Positions 44,565-56,229 of a DNA stretch of 64,000 nucleotides are shown piece after piece. Under the pieces are notes generated by a model, which made no database searches, was not told the origin of the DNA, and was given only the letters and a program-made list of their open reading frames with translations. The position numbers were made by a program, and so were the translations under genes. Each line of letters opens with the position of its first letter. Positions within the stretch are counted from its first letter, which is position 1. This DNA comes from Liolophura sinensis (Eukaryota > Mollusca > Polyplacophora > Chitonida > Chitonidae), in assembly GCF_032854445.1 (NCBI RefSeq), contig NC_088295.1:84364644-84428643 (forward strand), in the 5' to 3' direction.

Positions 44565-46672
44565 TGTACGAAGGCTGTTATGGTATTGATCTTCTTATCT
44601 CCAAAGTGCCAATATACACGCCAAGCCAGTCGTGTTGGGAGCAGTGTCGGAAGAAAGGCACACAGCAAGTGCTTGTATACGGAGTGTAAGGTCATCATTC
44701 ATAGGTCAAACAACGTGTAAAAAATCTATTTCAATTTAGTTCAATTTCAATCCCAACAGATTTATTTTGTAAACTACAGCTAAGCTTGGAGAATACATAG
44801 AAATGCTTGAATCGTTTTATAAACATTTTACAAGTATTTCCTATTTATATTTCTTTGATAGAAAATTTTTAAGTTAATAAGAGTAATTTATAGACAAACA
44901 CATTAACTGTTAATTAAATCACAAGTCTATCATCGGATAATTCCTCCAGTCTTTGCAAACAGGCGATGGTGTGGCTGCCACTCTAATGGTATGATGGGAC
45001 CAGGTTCTGTCGATTGTGAACTTGGATGTACCTTTTTACCTAACACAGACTGTGTCTGTTTCCACGGGCATAGCCATGACTATGACAGATCTGTTCAACT
45101 CTTGGTTCATAAACATATCGCCAAGCTGCCTCCAACAAAAGCCTACAGAGGTAAATAACAAAACATCGTTTTATTTTCTATATTCCAAGTGCTTAACACC
45201 CTAAATTTCATGTTAGGGTTAAATAAAATGGGAGTTAAAATATAAAACCATTTCTGTTTGTCGCAATGAACCTTAGACTTTGATCAATATTTATTCTAAC
45301 TTTATGGTATGAACATTGTGTGCTAAGGTACAGGTCTTTTGGTCTTGTAGGATACAACTGTATAAATATGCCAGCGCATGAACAGACTGATATCGACCCC
45401 GTCCCAGCCCAAGAAAGAGCCCACAAATGTGTGACAGGCAAATGTCGACATGAAAACAGACAGTATGGAGCCTATATGATGGGGTGAAAACCTTTAGTCT
45501 TCTTCAAATGTTGATTCTTGTCTTTACCTCATTTTGCTTAAATTCTATGTTCATAAAGCATGTATTGACCCAGACGTAATGAACACTAAACTATGGTCTG
45601 ATGAAATCTACATTTTTTACCTTAGCACATATTACATGTCCTAATCTATATAATCTGATACGGGCTTTTCTTTATGACATTCCCCTACTGTTGATTGTGT
45701 TCACGCATTTTCTGTGGCCTGTCACAGTAATACTTGTGGTGATGCAGGTATAAATGTGGCTGTAAAAAGTCTCTTGATCCTTTGGACGATGGATTTCTGC
45801 CAGTCACTAAAGATTGTATGGACAGAATGGTATGTATGGAGCTACCAGAGTCAGTTTGCCTGTGTGGAAACACGAAGTTGGATTCTGTATCATCCTCAGC
45901 ATCAGGAGAGTACCGACCATTGTTAGTTTCAGGTTAGCGGTTACATGGTCTTTTGCTTTAAACTAATATACCTTTTGATCTTCACACTATAATATATGAT
46001 ATTCAGAGCTTAAGCCCTCTATGATCTTGTCTTCATTGTGCTCTTTGTTTTGTTTTAAATGCATCTCTTATGAGAAGCCGGTCGTTACTTATGAAAACTA
46101 CCTTAATGACTGATCTATTTTTTCACTCAGTGTTACCATTTACAATATCAACGGAAAAACGCAGTCACATGCTGTATGACACTAGTAAATTTTCTGTCCC
46201 AAGATCACGGAATACCGCCTCTTTGTAGACAGATTCCAGTGTTACCTAATGAAGGAGGGGGAAGAAGAAGCAGAAGTGAAAAGAATTGTGGAGTATGAGA
46301 TTATCCGCAAAAACAGAGCGAAACCATCGGAGTGTCTGGACATTTGCATTAAAGAGGAGTACAGATTTGCCGGAGTTAGCAGAGGGTAATAAAAGTTAAA
46401 CAATTGACAAGTCAAACTTCCTACCAATAATATGAACAATGAGACAGATTTAACCATAAACATTCATTGCACAATGTGTCTTAATGGCGCAGCAGTGTTA
46501 ATGTCGATTAAATTTTTGTGTTAATTATGTTTCAGAGGAGTGTGTGCCTGTCAGAACCACATAGGCCATAAGAAACTGTCGGATGACGACTGTTTCTCCC
46601 CTTGCCTATCTGGGCGCATTGGCTGCGGTGGGCCTTATGCCGCATCAGTCTACTCATTTAAAGGTCACATAG
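44565..46672 (+). other. W2 cassette C: six cysteine-rich exons
   Basis: Exon lengths 121, 188, 133, 185, 157, 137 nt, matching W1 cassettes A and B exactly in exons 1, 2, 4 and 5. Landmarks: YEGCYGIDLLISKV, CWEQCRKKG, RWCGCHSNGM, CVCFHGH; YNCINMPAHE, KCVTGKC, YKCGCKKSLD, VCLCGN; WSC module DRFQCY, SECLDICIKEEYRFAGVSRG, VCACQNH, DDCFSPC, GCGGPYAASVYS. Confidence 0.9.
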
Positions 46673-49600
46673 GTATGGTATCACAGCCACGAGTTACATG
46701 GGAAATCTCAAGTGTTATAGCGTATTTTACAAGCTTTCATAAACACTTGAAATTGTAAATTTCGGTAATATCACTTGCATTAATTTAACATGCATGAAAA
46801 AGTCATAATAATGCTCACGAAGCTTCATGTCAAATGTATTTTGGTTTGAATGTTACATTAGGCGGTCAAAACAGTTGCTACATTAGGCTGATATTTGTAT
46901 CATTCACTACATGGGGAACATCCTACTGACGATGTCAACAAGCTTCTAAGTAAAGGGACTATTGGCTAAAATTAAGATAGAAGGGAAAATTTTCCTCTGT
47001 CTGGTTACATTTCGATTTTCAGAACTTAACGAATGTAGAGGAAACACGCATGATTGCGACCATGTGTCGACTAACTGTGTGAACACGGCTAACAGCTACA
47101 GGTGTGAGTGCCGTGTGGGCTTCAGGCACCAGAACAGAACGCATTGTCTGGGTAAGAAGCTCAGGGAGATCCCGTCTTCTCCACACACATAGTTAAGTAT
47201 GCAACTGTAGTGAAGTGCCGATCTGCCCAACAAGTCGATCTTCGCCATTTTTTATGAATGATATCTCCTAGGACTTGGTAAACTATAATGTACTTGGACT
47301 AATGAGATGTATGGTCAGTGTGTGCTGTGTGCATTTTGAAAATATTATATTAGTTGTAAATGAATTGCAACTGGAATATGAGGACTCCATGTGGGCATTA
47401 GTCTGCACTGAGCTTCAGACAAAGGTGATTCATTGCACAATCCTTACACACTCTAACCGACTATCATATCTTAACTATAAAGTGTTGTTTCTAAGTATAG
47501 TTTGGGAATAGTCAATATGATAATTTCCATGACACGCTGTTATACTTTTCTTTTTAAGTGAATATTGTTAAAGGTGACAAATTTTTGCTATAACTTACTC
47601 GGTATCATTTGTTATTGATGTCCAGATGTGGATGAGTGTCGACAGAACAACCACGAATGTGACTATCGCTCCACCTACTGTGTTAATACAATCGGAGGGT
47701 TTCTTTGTGAATGTAATGCAGGCTATGAGAGATTTGACAGAACTCATTGCGAAGGTCAGTACTGTCAGTGTACACACCAAACATGTCTGTCTTATGGGTC
47801 AGAATAGCGGTATTGGATTGACTTTGGAACACCTTAATGTTACTGATGCTTTAATGATTGCACCTCGTGCCTGTGTGATTAATTTATTTGTTTGAGATTG
47901 AGGTAATGTCCTATCTTTAAACTGACACACGAACCCAACAGTAGTCTGCTTCATAGGGCAAATCAGTGAACCTTCTTAGACACCTGTTTTTCATTATTGG
48001 GCTACAATTCTTTTCATTATGACTTTACGTGTTCGACTTATCCTGGAGATGTGGATGAGTTTGACGGGCGCAAAATGTTTGTCGCATATGTAAGAAATCT
48101 AGGTGTCTGTTAACATCACCGTAGATTGATTTGCAAAGTTTTCACCTAATTCTTCATAATCCACGATGCTAGACCTGTGTTTAAACTTTTAATATTTAAG
48201 AATATACATGAGTAAAATGGTAACCGGCAAATTGAAAAGGTGCCATATTTCACCGTTGCGGGTGACTATTTGCCAACCATAACACTGTCGTCGCTGCTAT
48301 GGAGTTACACTCCATGCTGTAGGCCTAAGCTTTTAGTTTATATTACCTGTTGGAATACTCGGATGATATTCCCATGTGTTTTGCAGCGTATAATTTTCTT
48401 TCTGAATCGAGTTTTTTTATGAAATACGGGCATTGTCATGGCTAAGTGGATTACCTTTCTGAAGGCGTGTGTTCTTGGCTGATCTGCAGACATTGATGAA
48501 TGTAGCAACCACCAGAATGATTGTGGAGAATACACGAAGTGTATTAATACCATTGGAAGCTTTAGATGCGACTGTGTGCCAGGATTTAACATGATCAGAG
48601 GAGACTGCAAAGGTAGAACATTCATTCCTTGACAATTCCAAGTTTTCAAGTGCTTTTCTAACATTAATACTTTCAGTTCATGTTTTCTTGATGTACTTCA
48701 ACTAATTTAAACTTAATTTAACATCGTTGAATATGCAAATTAGTAACACATTGATTGCCTCTACATTGTACCATTCTCGAAGTGACAAGCCAAACCATCT
48801 AAGGCAGTTGCTGCGGTTAATTTGCAGATGTGGACGAGTGTGCTGATAACATGAACGATTGTGAGCGTACGTCAACCTTCTGCAAGAACACTATCGGGGG
48901 GTTTGTGTGCGAGTGTAGAGTGGGCTACCAACCACTGGACAGGATACGCTGTAAAGGCAAGAACAAATTATCACATCCGACATTTTCCTAGTTATGGTTC
49001 ATTTTTAAATGGAAAACCATCGATGTTCCCCACAAGCCATGTGAGACAAAACGCACTATTTTCACTTTTTGGTTATAAAGATAATAAACGTTACTTCGGA
49101 AAGGTAGTTTCATGCCTGATGGACAGAAAACAAGCAAGAGTTTATAAATCAGTAATGTACTTTAGTAGGTTAAACGCCAATTGGCCCAGCATAGTAGGCA
49201 GATAATAAGGAGACTTCTATTACCTAAAAAAAGTGCTATAAATTGTTCATTACTTCGTTTTAGATATCGATGAATGTTACAGTGACACCTCCGAGGTTAA
49301 CTGTGGAATCAGGCAGAGATGCAGGAACAGTATAGGCAGCTATATATGTGTGTGTGTTCCTGGATATCAACGGGCTGGTGACCGCTGCCGAGGTAATTCC
49401 AAACTGAACATGGTTTGATTTAAGCTATGTGCCCTGTAATTTTAAAAAACATAGTCTTTGTATTCAGAGTCACTATATAAAGCTTGCTTGTTGAATACGG
49501 TATTAATATTTTGTTTTAATTAGTTGATATTGGTTGTTTTATTCGTACATGATGATAAAGTGGTTGTATCTAAGAGCCTGATCTCATACTTTCTTGGGGG

Positions 49601-52600
49601 GGCGGCGCTTGAGTAGGGTGTAAAACATTAATTAATAAATGATACGTTCCTAGCTGCTATTTTAGGTAATATTCTGTTTCGAATGCCACCTGTTTACAAG
49701 GCCTGTGATTATTTGATACAGCGCTAATTTCCACTTTTGGTTTTTCTTATGTTACATATATTGACTATTGTATACATGACTGATATCGTTGGGTTTTTAT
49801 CTGCTTTCCATTACTTGTCTTGTCTTACATATATCAGTGAGTTTTTATCTGCTGCACATTCCTATCCTATATTACAGATATCGACGAGTGCTTATATGTT
49901 GCCCATTACTTATCTTGTGTTACAAATATTGATGAGCGTTGGTATATTTTATGTTACAGGTATTGGAGAATGTTTTCTGCTTTTCGTTGTTTATCTTATG
50001 TTATAGGTATTGAAGAATGTTTGTCCTCTGCCCATTGCTTATGTTATATCACAGATATCGATGAGTGTTTATCTGCTTTTCATTGTTTATTTTGTGTTAC
50101 ACATATCGATGAGTGTTACTAGTATCCGCTGTGTATTGCTTATTTTGTGTTGCATTTATATATTTATATTTTGTCCATTGCTTATCCTATGTTACAGACA
50201 CCGACGAGTGTTTATCTGTTTTTCATTGCTTATATTGTGTTACAGATACCGACGGGTGTTAATCTGCTTTCCATTGCTTATCTTGTGTTACAGATATCAA
50301 CGACTGTTTATATTCTGCCCATTGCTTATTTTTTGTTACAGATATCGATGAGTGTTTATCTGCTTTTCATTTCTAACCTTGTGTTGCAAATATCGATGAG
50401 TGTTATCTGCTGTTCATTTCTTATCTTGTGTTACAAATCAATGAAAGTTTATCTACCTTTCATTGCTTATCTTGTGTTGCCCATATCAGTGAATGTTATC
50501 TGCTGTTCATTGAATATGTTGTGTTACAGATATCGATGAGTGTTATCTGCCTTTCTTTGGAAATCTTGTGTTATAGATTTCGATGAGTGTTTGTATATCT
50601 TGTGTTACAGATACCGATGAGTGTGTATATATCTTGTGTTATAGATATTGATGAGTGTTTACTGCACACGGATGACTGTGACCATGTCTCGTCGGAGTGT
50701 GTTAATACAGCGGGAAGTTTCCATTGTGTCTGTAAGACAGGCTACCAGAGGCTTGACCGTACAAGATGTGTCGGTGAGTTGTATGTTCCTAAACAGTATA
50801 CATATACATACCAGCTAGGCAACCATTCTTCATTTTATTGATTGTTGAGAGCTGTAAAAGAATGCAATTTTACCTGTAAGCACGAAAATTGCATTAATCA
50901 AGGTAGAACAGTATAGGTCAATCTTGTGTGGATTTAGCTTTAGATTTGGTTTGCTGTCGTATCAGTTTTTGAGTAGAGAAACGATTGTAGATTTGGTACT
51001 TGTTCTTGTGTTTAGTCTCTATTACGCATTTACTGTATTCTAAACTTTTAGATATCGATGAATGTCAGATTCACCGGGATATGTGTGTACGATGTACCAA
51101 TACGATGGGAAGTTATATGTGCGACTGTCATCCAGGATATCAGTTGTCCACACAGGGCTGCATTGGTAAGATGTTAGAAGAATGATTGTTCGCCGTCGAA
51201 ACTATTTGTTTTTGTATTTACAATTTTAATTTTACTCCAAATCCACCTTTAAAGGTGTTAAATACATCATGGATGACTAACTTTCAATTACTTTTCAACA
51301 GACATCGACGAATGTCACCAAAATGACCACGCCTGTTCTGTTAACAGTGATTGTCAAAACAACGAAGGCAGCTACATCTGTAACTGTAAACCAGGCTACA
51401 CCAATGCGGAGGGCAGTGAAACCAAATGTGTTGGTCTGTATTTTAGTTTCGCTTTCACTTCCTGTGCATTTCTATAGACTTCATGTTGACATCGATTTCA
51501 TTGAAAACAATGATATTCCCGTTATGATGAATCTGCTGTAGGGTAATTAAGTGTTTCTCTGAAAGAAAACTTGTCATTTGGGCGAGGAACCAACATTAAT
51601 GCAGATACCCACATAAGTGCTAGTGACATGCACAATGTTAGGTTTTGTGTTCTATACGTTGTAGGGTGAACATGTTGTGAAATCCAGCATCCAGGATAGT
51701 GAAAATGAATACTTTATATACTGGTATTATACGTCAATTGAGATTGCATATAAGTCCCCTGGTACTTAAAGCCAGGTAAAAATAAAGATAATGATCAAAA
51801 AAGATATCATCAACCCTGTGCTCAGAAGAAGCCAGCTTCATGATCTGATTTGATCCAGGCCGGTTCCAGTTTTTTTTTACTTTAACCAAACTTATATTGT
51901 GTTATGAATTTTAAACTACTCACTTAACCATGCAGTTAAAGCTTTATTCAAGTGTAGATTTTCCATTTTTGTATGAACTCCGGTCGTGATATTTGCTGTT
52001 TCAGATGTTGACGAGTGCTTGCACTCGTCGATGAACGGCTGTCATGACACTCACAGCAGCTGTGAGAACACAGATGGCTCTTACAACTGCCCATGTGACC
52101 ATGGCTTCATGGGGGATGGGAGAAGCAAATGCACAGGTCAGCCTTGAAGACCTTGTTCAGTTGGACCAATACGACAACGTGCTCCTAGACTAATATTATG
52201 ATGGCTTTGGCCTTTTTAAATGTCTTGTATGTGGTGTATCTCCAATTGACTGCTTGTGTTAAAATGATTAAATCGAATATCCCCTGTGTTTATTTATTTA
52301 AATGCAAAGAAAACACTACAGTGAAGTGTATATCAGATGAAACACCATTAAACTCTGTCTTTTGTGGTCAGTGTTTAATGGTCTTTTATGCGAGATGTAC
52401 TTCGCGTTAGTGTTTTTTTTGTGTGTTTTTTTTTTTGCATTTAAATGAGCACCCTCTGACAAAATCATCTAATGAGAAATTAGAAAAAATCTTAATGTAC
52501 AGTTATCCTATAATTCCTACAATTGCTTATAATTGCTATTTAGTATCAGGCTGAATTAAAATTCTATTGACTAGATATTGACGAGTGCCACGATGGGCAT

Positions 52601-55600
52601 GTGGATTGTGCTGAGCACGCTAAGTGTACCAACCTTATAGGCTCTTACACCTGTGACTGTAAACCTGGGTATTCTGGTAATGGCAAGATTTGCGGAGGTA
52701 AGATGAAGCAGAAATTCCTTCCGCAGTCTAACCTCTTTATTCTTTCCGGTTAAATTCAAGTAACAAACACGCACCCCATCTATGCCAGCAACATATAAAC
52801 TGGTAAATTTGATTGTACACATGGTCACTCTTTCTTCAAAAGAAACCTGAAAGAATTGAAGCTTATAGCACAAATAAGTGAAAAGCAGAAAATAATAATA
52901 AACGATTTGGAATAGTGTCACTCCTTTAATTAAAGCACTTTGTCAAAATTATTATTATTATATTTCAAATTCATAGTATATGTCAGTGGTAAAATAGTTG
53001 TAAGATATCTCTACATTTCAGAGGTAATAACGCTGGAGGATTTAGAGACCTTGTTGGATGACAAGCCAAATGAACTTGATACAGGTATTTATTTTGTGTT
53101 TTATTCCAATCTAATTACAGACAGCCTTCTTCATTTTTTTGGACTAGTAATTTTCTGCTGCACGTTGACAACAAGATCACATCTTTACGTGAAGAAGTAG
53201 TTTGTATTCCAGTTTGAAATGCTTAATGAGTAAGGACAAACTTCGGGTATATGTTGGATGTATGGATTCTTTTGCTTGAGGTAATTTTCATACCTAACCA
53301 TCAGAAACTTCGTCCCAAATTTTGTAGAGCTACAGGAGCTGTCCTCGAATGTGAATATGTTTTGTCAATTTGTCCTTCATATACAGAGCCAAACGCTGAT
53401 TTGCCAGCTGTGAATGAGATGAGTTATTCCAAGCCAACGTTTCAGCAAGGTGATTTTAAGAAAATAAGAGTGATAAGCTAGTAATTATATAGATAAGCAA
53501 TATATCGACTGGTAAAGTTATTGGGATATACTAACTTTTAATCCATAGAGGACCATTTCAGCTTTATAGGTGTTAAAATTATGACAAAGAAACCTCTCAC
53601 CAATGTGTAATCGCAGAGAGCAGCTCATGTCCAGCTCATGCGGGCTTCCTCTCCGGTCGTAGATTGGACGGTTTGCCAGTAGTTTGCGCATGGTGCTGGG
53701 TCCTGCCCGGTTTCTTCCCACCATAATGCTGGCCCCCCCTCGTAAAAAAGAAAGAAATATTCTTGAGTACTTGTCTTTTTTATTTCAGCCAAACCTGACC
53801 GCACCGAGCTTGAACTACTCTTTGGTGATATCAAAGAACCACCCAGTAAGCAACCATTCCTTTATATACATATAAAGGAATATATATATATATATATATA
53901 TATATGGATAAGATTTTTGCAGTTTAGATCATTGGTGTGTTAGTTTCTGAAGGTCAGATTCATTTGAGTATTGTTTTACTACGGTATGTATGAGTTCATG
54001 CCATTATTATTCAGGTATACACAACTGATGAAATAGCTAAGACTTTTCTCACAGATTACCGCGTTTATTGCAATAGAATTTCAATTGGCATCCGCTTCAG
54101 TGGCGGAGTTTTCGAACTCTGGCATGTTGCTTGGTCAGGGACATAAAGGTGTTCCATATATTTTTTATATGCATACATTTAAAATTATATATAATATACC
54201 CGCCTTTGTAGTCTATTTTCTACTTTGTCTTTTGTTAGTATTAAATCCAAAGTTTGATTTATGTCAATGTCCGCCTTTTAAAGCTCCATACTGCGCCATG
54301 CATGGTTCTCTTTTTCTTTGCCTTACATTGGAAAATCCGCCGATCTTTGCTGTACCTGGCCTTTTTTGTCAGTTATTCTCAATTTACGATTGGCAGGTGA
54401 AAATGATGAGACAAACAGTTACGCGGACGTGTCAGCTGTAGATGGTAAGATTATTATAGATTCCTCATTTCGAATCTGATTCTTCTCGTCCTTGATTTTT
54501 GCTGTGTAGAGTACATTCGGTTCGTTTGGTTAAAGAGGTATGCCTTCCAATCTCTAGGACCAATGTGATGCTGCTTCCATCCAGGCCTTACAAAGGGGAT
54601 ATGTAGATACCCCCACCCCTTTGACGGTAGACGTCGCTCGTGTACCGTGTGCGCAGTCCAAGGCTCCTGCAGAATTGATCGCCATTATGGCGTTAAAAAC
54701 AATGAAATACATAGTTAATTTTATCAACTTGTTTTTCAGACGGTATGACCTTGGAGGACATGTTAAGGAGCCTGGAAACATCTCTGCCTAAGGTTAGCCA
54801 TTCTGAGACTGACGCAGAGGACGATACCTCAGACCAGAATCAGGACCAGATACTGGATGAGATTGTAGACCACCAGGAAGCCTTAGTAGGAGTGACAAAG
54901 TTTAAAAATATAGCCACGGAACAGCCACGCGCATCAGGACATATTGGAATACATACTGACCAATCGTCAAGCGATATTGTCCAGCACATAGACGATGTAC
55001 CGAGTCGGTCTCTTCCTGAAGACTTGTTATCAAAACATCAAGGTGAGGACAAGTTCGAACCCACCTGTCTAAACAAAGAATTATCCCCAGGTTACGTTTC
55101 AGATCTGTCATTCTTCCCAGTTTAGCTGCAGAAATATGTGTCTATAATCTTCCTCTCACTAATCTGGAACTCGGTTTTTTCAAGTGTGCTGTCAACATTC
55201 TCAAAGCTTCGCGCCACAAAGACCTTGTTTCCTTTAATACTACAGTCATTCTGACTTCGTATCATCTAGTTATTCCTGAATAATAAAGACCATAGGGCCA
55301 CAATTAACACAACGGTATCTGTCGCGTCGAAAGCAAGCCAAACTTGGCTAACATTAATTTTTGTTGAATGATGAACAGAAGGAATTACATGCAGCTGAGT
55401 CCACGTGGTTTGAAAATGGCGATTTGCCGCAAGATTTAGTTCATTGGTTATATGAGTGTTAATTTCGACATTATAGTCATTATTATTCCCTCTTGATGAG
55501 GTGACGTCAAGATCACAGGAAACCCATTTTCCTCGTGAACGCCATTGATACCTTGGGGACAGCGCAGACGACAGGACCGAATTCCAGATTTGTGAATGTA

Positions 55601-55874
55601 GCTGTTGAAATTGATCTTATGATAACCTTAAATGCATACACAATGGCTAGTATGTGATACTCTCAAACTAAAATGTTTGTAGCCCTTAATTGTTCTGATC
55701 CAGAGTCTTGAGTTTGAGTAACATCATGAAGGAAACCTATACGCGTGTAACACAAGTGTGTAGTATGCATTGGTGCCTTTTTGTCGTTTCCATACAGATC
55801 AGAGTGACGTTGATGATATCCAGGTTGAACCCACTGACATGGACCCAGATTCTGGACAGCATCATCATCCATGA
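44565..55874 (+). CDS. W2: WSC cassette + ten cbEGF modules + acidic C-terminus (5' incomplete)
   Basis: Exons: cassette C 44565-44685, 44963-45150, 45351-45483, 45748-45932, 46229-46385, 46536-46672; EGF exons 47023-47151, 47626-47754, 48490-48612, 48828-48956, 49264-49392, 50645-50773, 51052-51165, 51302-51433, 52005-52136, 52575-52697; acidic exons 53022-53084, 53387-53449, 53789-53845, 54397-54444, 54740-55042, 55798-55874 with TGA. Phases agree at all 21 junctions, giving about 933 residues. Every EGF has the calcium-binding start (D-I/V-D-E-C, or ELNEC in the first) and the Cx(D/N)x4(F/Y)xC-type hydroxylation site, as in fibrillin, fibulin and matrilin. No transmembrane segment is seen, so a secreted extracellular-matrix or surface protein is likely. 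The first cassette exon needs a phase 1 partner upstream that I could not find. A 355-bp open frame follows in another frame after the TGA. Confidence 0.82.
49605..49640 (+). mobile_element. SINE family 1 tail remnant
   Basis: GGCGCTTGAGTAGGGTGTAA followed by AACATTAATTAATAAAT resembles only the last ~35 bp of the family 1 SINE. Confidence 0.4.
49820..50645 (+). repeat. ~47-bp array copying a 3' splice site and EGF exon start
   Basis: About 18 diverged units of the form CTTGTGTTACAG/ATATCGATGAGTGTTTATCTGC + TTTCCATTGCTTAT. The part after the slash equals the start of a cbEGF exon (DIDEC). Unit lengths vary, about 35-49 bp. The final unit leads into the true exon at 50645 (acceptor TGTTATAG). 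Open frames inside (such as those starting 50010 and 50147) come from the repeat. Confidence 0.93.
53586..53772 (+). mobile_element. SINE family 1, 5'-truncated, abutting a W2 exon
   Basis: ACCTCTCACCAATGTG head end, core TTCCTCTCCGGTCGTAGATT, CCCACCATAATGCTGGCCCC, GAAATATTCTTGAGTACTTG. It ends about 16 bp before the exon at 53789, so only TCTTTTTTATTTCAG separates SINE and exon. Confidence 0.85.
53875..53905. repeat. (TA)n microsatellite
   Basis: An uninterrupted TA run of about 13 units shortly after the donor of the W2 exon ending at 53845. Confidence 0.9.
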
Positions 55875-56229
55875 GAAGGGAATCGCCGGAGGGAAATCCC
55901 CAAAACTGTGGCTGAATCACCTGGATCCTGAGGAGACTAAGGACTTTGAAGGCCCAGCACAAGACAGCCCTCTGACAGCTATGGCTGACACGCCGGTTCC
56001 AATGTTGCCCGAGAAAGTGCCTGTTAGTTCAACGGATGCAACGGAGGACTACTTTGAGGGGCCAGCCAATGGTCTTTTTGATATCACTGCAGAGATAAAT
56101 GCCGCGGAGCCAGACGAACCATGGATCGATGAAGATCCGTATGCTATTGACGAGTTTAGCCAGGTTGATAGAGATTATGATGACACGGATGGAATGGGGT
56201 ACGTTTACCACTACGACACTGAGGACTAA
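55875..56229 (+). pseudogene. Open acidic frame after the W2 stop (frameshift or alternative acceptor)
   Basis: From about 55876 to the TAA at 56227-56229 one frame stays open and reads as family-like acidic protein: HLDPEETKDFEGPAQDSP, DATEDYFEGPANG, AAEPDEPWIDEDPYAIDEF, ending GYVYHYDTED. It is offset by +1 from the spliced W2 frame, which stops at 55872-55874. A 1-nt indel between 55800 and 55871, or use of a second AG at 55803-55804 (exon from 55805), would join it to W2. Candidate poly(A) signals follow at 56252-56257 and 56444. I cannot tell a real C-terminus from a decayed one. Confidence 0.55.

Larger units (their letters stand above)
47023..52697 (+). other. W2 block of ten calcium-binding EGF modules
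   Basis: Ten single-exon modules of 114-132 nt, all phase 1-1. Each has six cysteines, a DxDEC-type start and CxN(T/S)xGSY/F-like hydroxylation motif. The fourth exon (48828-48956) ends in a GC donor (AAAG/GCAAGA). The exon at 50645 follows an array of copies of its own 3' splice site. Tandem cbEGF modules normally form a rigid, Ca-stabilised rod; here this would space the WSC cassette from the acidic tail. Confidence 0.93.
53022..55874 (+). other. W2 acidic C-terminal exons
   Basis: Six exons rich in D, E, S, T and P: EVITLEDLETLLDDKP, EPNADLPAVNEM, AKPDRTELELLFGDIKEPP, SENDETNSYADVSAVD, a 303-nt exon starting DGMTLEDMLRSLETSLPK with DAEDDTSDQNQDQ inside, and DQSDVDDIQVEP to the TGA. The T-L-E-D-L/M pattern recurs in W1 linkers, which marks shared ancestry of the tails. 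Such regions are usually disordered and can bind calcium or mineral, but no function can be assigned. Confidence 0.7.

Noticed and set aside
50010-50539. Plus-strand frames of 113 and 130 codons rich in I, L, Y
   Set aside because: Fall inside the EGF-boundary array, in frames other than the EGF frame; hydrophobic appearance comes from T-rich intron units.
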